From contig BCKT01000006.1 of the NCBI GenBank assembly GCA_003116875.1, positions 310,001 through 374,000 on the forward strand: a stretch of DNA of 64,000 nucleotides. Reading direction: 5' to 3'. Every line of letters starts with the position of its first letter. The stretch's first letter is position 1. Below the pieces are notes generated by a model that worked only from the letters and a program-made list of their open reading frames with translations, was not told the origin of the DNA and searched no databases. The position numbers and the translations under genes are program-made. Below are positions 57,282-64,000 of the stretch, one piece after another. Origin of the DNA: Takashimella koratensis. Lineage: Eukaryota > Basidiomycota > Tremellomycetes > Trichosporonales > Tetragoniomycetaceae.

Positions 57282-58031
57282 GGGTGGGTAGAGAGGTGAG
57301 GGAGTGAAGGAGGTGTGAAGAGAGAGACAGAAGGTAAGGCGGAACAGTTGTTTAGTTGTGAGTGGTTCTCAGGGGGTGTTGAGTCAACTCGGCCGGTCAC
57401 TTGAAACCAAGCTCGGGTCCAGACTTGACCGACGTATCTTGTAGCTAGTACCATGTATCCCACTTACTGGGTTGGACTGCACAGGTCCTGTCGTGAGTGA
57501 GTAAGTCGATAGCGATCGGTCGAGTCTGAGAAATAAAGACCATGACGAAGGGATATTGGATACGGACATTTCGGCCGACTTGGATGGACTCGCATGGTTC
57601 AATTGCTTTTATCAGATAACGACCCCACTCGGTGATGGCGAGGGTCACCGAGGTCGAGCGTCCCTTGCCCCTCACCTCTCCTCCTTCCCCACGCTTCCTT
57701 CTCTTGGACTGCGCGCATAGACCTTGAGCCTTGTCGCTCTTCCCTTACCCTCTCACTTCCAATACCGACCCAGATCGCCGCATTGCGCCTCTGACCTGGC
57801 GAAAACTGCGACTGCGGCGACTTCCACATGACTGGGTTGGGGTCCGTTTTTTGTTTCTCTCCGACCTACTGTACTGTACCGCCTACCGCACTGGGCCGAA
57901 TACTAGATTTAGGCGACATACTCCGTTTACTCTGTATGAGGTGCTTGATTATCAACCCATGAGAAGGAGAAGGGCGAAACGAGACAAGGCTCAGTCCTCC
58001 TTTGCTCACCCGCCGCTGTCTCCGCTTGGCG
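57282..58031. other. intergenic between F-box-like and AIFM2-like genes
   Basis: 750 bases in tandem arrangement; no gene recognised. The promoter of the AIFM2-like gene should lie here. Confidence 0.4.
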
Positions 58032-59982
58032 ATGCCGAGGAGACGCGAGTCGGGCCGAAGAGCTGAGACTCGTAGGGAGGGGCAGTTCGGCCGGTCATTG
58101 TATGTCTCGGTCACGGGTATCCTCGCCTCGGTCCTCTTCGCCTGTTTATCTATCCTCTACCCCTCGCTCTTACCCTCGTTGTCCGATCTACTCAACTACC
58201 CCACCACCGCCACCACCACCACCACCACCACCAGCAGTACCTCCCACACCAGCCAAAGCGAGCTAGAGAGCACCTTTCGAACCGTTGGCAATCTTGATAG
58301 TATGACGATCACGTCGACAGCGATGAAGAATGTCGTGGTGGTGGGCGGGTCGTATGTCGGTTGCGTAAGTACAGGCTTGATATACACGATACTAGCAAGA
58401 GGAAGAGGAGGGTGAGGGGGAAAGTCGGATACAGATAGGAGAGAGACGGAGAGAGCTGACTTGAGACTACAGGCAACCGCACAGCAACTTGCGGCGATCT
58501 TGCCCCCGACGCACCGAGTGAGTCGAGAGCCAAGGGACTTCCAAGCTGTGATAGTGAAATCTGGCTAACCCCGCCCAGGTCCTGTTGGTGGAACCTCACT
58601 CGCACTTTAACCACCTCTTCACCTTTGTGAGTCGCCCTGTCCCCAAGCTCGCTCTCACTGCTTGTGACCTGCTAGGACCGGCTCTAACATTAGCTTACCT
58701 CCTTATCCAGCCCCGCTTCGCTGTGGTCCCTTCACACGAGCACAAAGCGTTCATTCCCTACACTTACGAGTTTCACAAAGAGACCATCCCGAACCCTTCA
58801 CTGCACTCTGTCGTGCGTGCCCGAGTCCTCTCAGTCTCGCCAGACCACGTCACCCTCGACCGTGCGTGGCAGGGGTCCACCACTTTACCGTTCGAGTACC
58901 TTGCCATCGCGACGGGGACCCGCCTCCGCCCGCCTGGGAACATGGAGAGCGACGACAAGCTCCCCTCGGTCGAGTACTTCAAGACACACCAGTCCCGTAT
59001 CGCCTCGGCCGACAAGATCACCATCGTCGGCGGCGGCGCGGTAGGCGTCCAGATGGCCACGGATATCAAGGAAGTGTACCCGACCAAAGAGGTGACGGTG
59101 ATCCAATCCCGAGAGAGGGTAATGCCCCGCTTCCACCCGCACATGCACGAGATTGTCTCCGCTCGGTTCACGGAGCTGGGGATCAACCTCATCACTGGCA
59201 CCCGGGTGGTTTTCCCACCCGAAGGATTCCCTTTAGACGGGTCGGAATTCACCCTCGTGCTCAACGACGGGCGCAGCGTACGCACTAACCTCGTCGTCGC
59301 TGCCACTGGCCAAGTAGCGAACAACGAGCTCCTCGCCTCCCTCCCGACCTCCAAGCCTGACGGGATCATTAATCCCGACAACGGGTTCATTCGCGTCCTT
59401 CCGACAATGCAGTTCCAGGAGAGTCAGTACCCGAACATGTTTGCGGTTGGGGATATCGCAGACACGAAGGCGCACAAGGCGGCAAGAGCGGGAGCGGCTC
59501 AGGCAGCCGTATTGGCGCAGAACGTGGCAAGTATGGTAGATGGGAAACCACCGGTGGCTGAGATCGAAGTCGGCCCAGCGGGGATCCACATGACTTTGGG
59601 CCTGGTGAGTGAGATACGGGACGGGGAAGGAGTGGTGGGCATAAGGCAATGGATGTAGGGCAATAACATATGGGCTGATGGGTAACTTTGTAGCAAAAGA
59701 ATATTCTGTTCAGAAACCCTGCTCCAGGCGAGTCCGACCCCTTCGTCAAATGGAAAGACGAGTGAGTCGTTGTTTACAACCTAACCAGCTCTAGTGGAGA
59801 CCTGTGCTGACTCTTCTCGTCTCCAACCCACTTTTGGTAACCCGGAATTTCCGCTCGTCTCGTCTACCTCGTGCACTCCTCGATGGTTACCCTCGCTCAG
59901 CGGGTCCGCGGACATGCACGTCGATGGGATCTGGGGTCGACGCGGGTTCAAAATCACAGGTCCGGCCGACTACCACCTGTAG
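58032..59982 (+). CDS. AIFM2/FSP1-like FAD-dependent oxidoreductase, membrane-anchored
   Basis: Exons 58032-58364, 58473-58517, 58579-58626, 58711-59604, 59694-59761 and 59901-59982 give 489 residues. Positions 20-50 form a hydrophobic anchor (SVTGILASVLFACLSILYPS) not usual for AIFM2, followed by a poly-Thr linker encoded by CAC/ACC repeats. The FAD-binding Rossmann motif VVVGGSYVGCATAQQL comes next, then VLLVEPHSHFNHLF, AIATGTRLRPPG, a second nucleotide-binding motif ITIVGGGAVGVQMATDI, the ATGQ block and NMFAVGDIADTKAHKAARAG. The end (WKDD-GSADMHVDGIW) is the family terminus. Relatives reduce quinones with NAD(P)H. ATG 58302 is an alternative start that would drop the anchor. Confidence 0.88.
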
Positions 59983-61462
59983 TCTGAGTGCGGATAGAGC
60001 AGCCTCGATACAGTCCAAGTGCTATCATAGACGCTAAGCCGCGCCCTACACTCTGCCTGAATGCAGACATGGAGGTGCAGGTTCTGTCCTTGTACGTACG
60101 TCGGTAGTGGCTACGCAAGCTTGATCGGTCCCTGACAAATACTTGAGTGGTATGCATGTGGACAAGGTTGTGCTGTTAGTACCTCTCTGGAAGCGAGAGC
60201 ACGGATGAGTTGTCGTAAATGGTGCACTGTCGTTCGTGAATAGTCTGACGCAGTTGTGGTGTAGCATGTCAGTTGATATATGCACCAGCGAGTCATCGAG
60301 AATGTACAGTACATGCGATGCTGCAGGTGCTGCGGAACCCCAGCCCAAGATATCGGTAAGAGCTAAATACCATATCCCTGCGGCCCGTGTCCTTGGGTCT
60401 CGCGGTAATGGCGGATCCATGTGCCAACGAGGTGCTAGACTAGGAACGAGGTAGGCAAGGGGATAGGGGATGGTAATCGATCGGTAGTGTGCAGTCATTA
60501 CCTCTTGTTAATTTTGCTTCCATCCCCAAGACATGCTCCCCACAGAAACTGAGACCTGCGTCTCGGTTCTGGATTCTGGGTTCTGGGTCTGTCTCGCCTT
60601 TCCAAGCATCGACTCGACTCGATGGTCGCATGGTCAAGTGGAGTGGAGGGAGTAGAGGGGGTGGGAAAAGGATGACGGGGTTCCTCAATCTATCAAGCCA
60701 ATCCATCAGACAATCCCATACGAGCACCCCTGCCAATGTACGTCCCCCTCCTCCCACACTCGTTTCGTCTCGTCTCGTCTCGTCTCGCCTCGCTTGCTGC
60801 ATCTCCTTTGTACGCGCCATCCGTTGTACTCTACTCTGCTGTGTTGTCAATGCGATTGCACATCTTGTGGACGGGGACTAGGCCGCATGCATGGCAGTAG
60901 ACCAGGTGCAGGGCGGTGTGGTGAAAGCCTGGAGCCTGGTGGGGTGGGCGGGACCGGTGTATGGTGAGCCGGTCTCCCAGGCAGAGGCTCTAGGGGGCCC
61001 TGGACCGGTCCGGGGGCTGCTGCGGGGTGTGTGTGTGTGTGTGTATGTAGACCAAATTGGTTCCGCTTATTCGCAGCAAAAATGATGCACTGAGCTCAGA
61101 TTTGATCCTCTGCTCCCTCACAACCGCCCACTATTCAGACCACCAACACCATCGTCTACCCCATCTCACACCTGGCCTGGCCTCCCTCTCCTGCAGCCTC
61201 TTCTGCATCAAGACAGGCAAACAGTCTACAGCGGCTACCACCCACCGACCCCACAGAAAGCCCTCGACTCTTGAGCTAGGTACTCGAGACCGCCTTCTAG
61301 CGCCATCACAACATCACAACCAAACAGCTAGTCATTTGCGCCCCGGCGGTGGATCCATCGTCTTGTCTCCTTCTTCCTACTTGTATCACTGTATCCAATC
61401 TTCACTTCCTCTTTTCCTTCTCATTTCTCAACTACCCCTTCAAACCTACCAAGCTACCCACC
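59983..61462. other. long intergenic region before the PDK1-like gene
   Basis: 1.48 kb with a TCTCG pentamer repeat (about 60763-60795), a TG run (61027-61045) and a C/T-rich leader from 61130 onward. No gene recognised. Confidence 0.45.
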
Positions 61463-64000
61463 ATGGCAACGACATTACACGCGAGCCTCGTACCCCCTCC
61501 TTCCTCGACGACGGCGTCTACACCTCCACCTCCCTCGACTCCACTCTCTCGCCTTGCCCAACTACCCTCCTCCACCTCTTCCGGCCCTGGGTCCTCCAGA
61601 TCCAGTCCACCGCCTGGGTCTCCCGGCGGCATTGGCGGCGGATACGGCCCGACCTCACTCCAACGAAACGCCTCCACTGCGTCTTCTAGATCCAACACCA
61701 CATCCGAATCCACGTCTTCCTCCCTCGTGGCCGTCCCGATCCGCCCACCCCCAATCCAAACCCGGACAGCAGCAACCAGCGAGGCGCAGCTCCCGTCCCC
61801 GGGCGTCGACGTAGCCCCATATAGCAGCTTCATCGACCGACATGGCTCCCACGCGCAGGGTTACTTCCACGGTCATCACGGCAAGCACGACGGTCACGGG
61901 AACGGCAACGGGTACGGGACCCCCGGTGAGGAGTACGGATATGGGGTACCGAGCACGACAGGGAGCTACGGGTACGGTTCGGACTGGGAGTCGAACGAGC
62001 AGCAGCACGGAACATACTACGGCGGTCGAGGGTTTATGCGTAACGGACCTCGTATGGGTCGACAAAATACCGCTCCTCTCCTCCCGTCCATCATCACCTC
62101 GTCGTCCTCACCGTCCTTATGTGAACCCGACCGCCCGCTCTCCCCGCTCGCTCCTCCAATCAGGCCATCGACCACCGCTCCTGGCACAACAATCAGCCCA
62201 ACAACACCGCGCGCCCCCCGCCTGCCGCTCCCTGGTCAACCGGTGCACTCGCGCTCCGACTCGGTATCCTCTCCTACCCAACCCCGCGTGACCATCTCCC
62301 TCGACCCGACCGAAGCGCTACCTCCTCCATCCCCAGTCTCTCCAGTTCGCAGCCGGCCCAGCTCCGGGTCCATACCCAACTCCCCCGTGATCAGGGGCAG
62401 GTTCGACAAGGCCAAGGACAGGACGTTGAGTGTCGACGGAGTTCCAGAAGGTATGGCGGTCAGGTCACATGCGGCATCGGCAAGGTCGGCGTCGGCGGAT
62501 CGAGAACGGAGGCAAAGTCAGGTCTCGACGCATTCAAACTCGTCAAAGAAGCCCTCTCTCAAGGATTACATCCTTGGCGAGGAGCTGGGAAGGGGCAGCT
62601 ACAGTACGGTAAGTGCGCGCTTTGACCTCAATATCTACTGTTTCTCCGACTGGTTCCCTGCGCTGACATCCTCTAGGTGGTACGCGCGACGCTCGCCCCG
62701 ACGTCCAACATGTTCCCAACCAGCCCTAGTTCCACCGACCGGCATTACGCGATCAAGATCATGAATCAGGCGCATCTCGTGCAAGAGAAGAAGATCAAGT
62801 ATGCGCATATTGAGCGCGACGCCCTTATTCGCCTTTCCCAACCACGTCAAGTCTCGCCGACATCCCGTACCCACCGCCGGGGGGTCTCGTCCTCTTCTTC
62901 GGCGGGCTTAATAAATGCAGGTGTTGCGACGTCGAAACGCAAGTCGAACAACAGCGTCGGCTCGTCATCTGGGATCTCTGGGGCGCTGGTAGTCAAGCGG
63001 CGGGATAGCACGGGCACTTCGGGTGTAGGCAGCTCACCTACTCCGATTCCGGGGACAGGGAGGGAGCTGTTGAGCGTCGTCACTGCGCTGAGCGATAGCT
63101 CGTCCTCCGCCGGATCCAACATCATGACCCCACTCTCACCAGTCCTTGCCGCTGGTCGGAGGCCGTCCCGTAGCGCTGAGCCGCCTGAGCGTGTCGACGA
63201 GCGCGGCGAGCCCGACGACCCTCACGACCAGGGCGACCATAAGGAGATACTCACTCCTCCTCGAGTTATCTCGCGCCCCCCTTCCCCAGTGAAAGAAGAG
63301 CCCTCGACCCCGGAGTACAACGAGGCAAGCACGAGGCTACGAACTCGTTCTACACCCGGTGGCGATATCGACTCGTCGGTGCACCTCTCGCCTACCTCGG
63401 CGGTCTCCCAAGTTAATGTGCAGGCGTCGCCGATGGCGATTGAACGAGATAGGGAGAGGGAGAAGTCAAAGACACCAGGGAAGAGGAGGACATCGTTAGC
63501 TCCCTCTGAGAGGAGTGTCAAGTCTACTTCGACTTCCGGAATGGCAGGCGTCGGTCACCCAGGTATCATTCGCTTATACTGCACGTTTGCAGACAAGACC
63601 AGTGTCTGTGAGTCAAAGCGGGTTTCGCTGGTGTTTTTGATCAGAGTCTAATGCTTGTCATGACCAGTCTACGTGCTTGACCTTGCGAGCAATGGAGAAC
63701 TTGCATCGTTCATCCGCAAATATGGATCACTGGATACCAATTCGGCAAGGTACTATGCTGCCCAGATCGTGGACACTATCGAGTTTGTACACGAGCGTGA
63801 GATCATCCACCGTGATCTCAAGCCTGAAAAGTAAGTCAAGCCTCTTGCTTCTATCAAATCAGGACTTGACATAGTCCTACAATATCGGTTCAATGCTGAT
63901 GAGTGCTTCTGCAGTGTTCTGCTGGACGACGATATGAGGATCAAGTTGACTGATTTTGGGAGTGCCAAGATTTTGGGGAAAGAGAGCGAGCCGAGTGAGA
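61463..64000 (+). CDS. PDK1/PKH-type AGC protein kinase, 5' part
   Basis: Exons 61463-62608, 62677-63607, 63668-63830 and 63915 to beyond the window. The first 365 residues are low-complexity (Ser/Pro, then His/Gly). The kinase begins LKDYILGEELGRGSYST-VVRATL (Gly-rich loop), then YAIKIMNQAHLVQEKKIKY (Lys409) and AHIERDALIRLSQ (Glu428 of helix C). A low-complexity insertion of about 240 residues (436-673) follows before GHPGIIRLYCTFADKTSVFY. Then YVLDLASNGELASFIRKYGS, IIHRDLKPENVLLDDD and LTDFGSAKIL complete the visible catalytic motifs. The FAD-K and ASNGEL blocks are typical of PDK1 and yeast Pkh1/2, which phosphorylate activation loops of AGC kinases in sphingolipid and cell-integrity signalling. 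The C-terminal PH region lies outside the window. Confidence 0.92.

Noticed and set aside
58196..58240. Intergenic (ACC)n microsatellite
   Set aside because: It lies in the coding frame of the AIFM2-like gene and encodes the Thr linker, so it is described there.

Overview
The window is nuclear DNA of a dikaryotic fungus, most probably a basidiomycete. The genes are intron-rich (mostly 41-200 nt introns with GTGAGT/GTAAGT donors and CTGAC/CTAAC-like branch regions), coding DNA is moderately GC-rich, and leaders are pyrimidine-rich. I could not place it to genus. There are assembly gaps: 58 N at 10862-10919 inside a GA microsatellite, and one N in a poly-A run near 28854. I rebuilt gene models by hand; the exons quoted keep reading frame across every junction, and the few doubtful junctions are stated.

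Left flank (1-20283), housekeeping genes: the 3' part of a CLASP microtubule-stabilising protein (+), an SNF5/SFH1 chromatin-remodelling subunit (-), riboflavin synthase RIB5 (+), a DRN1/CWF19L1 lariat-debranching cofactor with three zinc knuckles (-), an RNPS1-like RRM/RS protein (-), mitochondrial porin (-), and a type II membrane glycosyltransferase with a DxD motif (+).

Centre (about 20950-37000), accessory region: a one-strand array of about fifteen short, highly diverged paralogs. Each intact member (149-226 aa) resembles only the retropepsin-like beta-barrel segment of Ty1/Copia Pol (the region Pfam calls Pol_BBD, as I recall it). No gag, integrase, reverse transcriptase or RNase H reading frame lies nearby. 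In all 13 copies that keep the active-site segment, the catalytic Asp position holds Ser, Asn, Thr, Gln or Met, while the following His and the hydrophobic core are kept. Most copies have their own TATA-like box. Seven copies are damaged or incomplete (frameshifts, in-frame TGA, missing ends), and repeated DNA modules lie between copies. This looks like a domesticated, proteolytically dead, birth-and-death gene family, and it is the best candidate for an undescribed system here.

Right flank (37588-64000), housekeeping again: a small Pro/Ala-rich hypothetical (-), a TMEM14-like membrane protein (+), an ALKBH7-like mitochondrial dioxygenase (-), a PXB-PX-DUF3818 lipid-binding protein (+), tRNA-splicing endonuclease SEN2 (-), mitochondrial SSB RIM1 (+), a MED9-like Mediator subunit (-), tRNA thiolation protein CTU2/NCS2 (+), an F-box-like hypothetical (+), a membrane-anchored AIFM2/FSP1-like oxidoreductase (+) and the 5' part of a PDK1/PKH-type kinase with a long insertion in its N-lobe (+). 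The flanking genes act in unrelated pathways, so the central array looks like an insertion-expansion between conserved neighbours.
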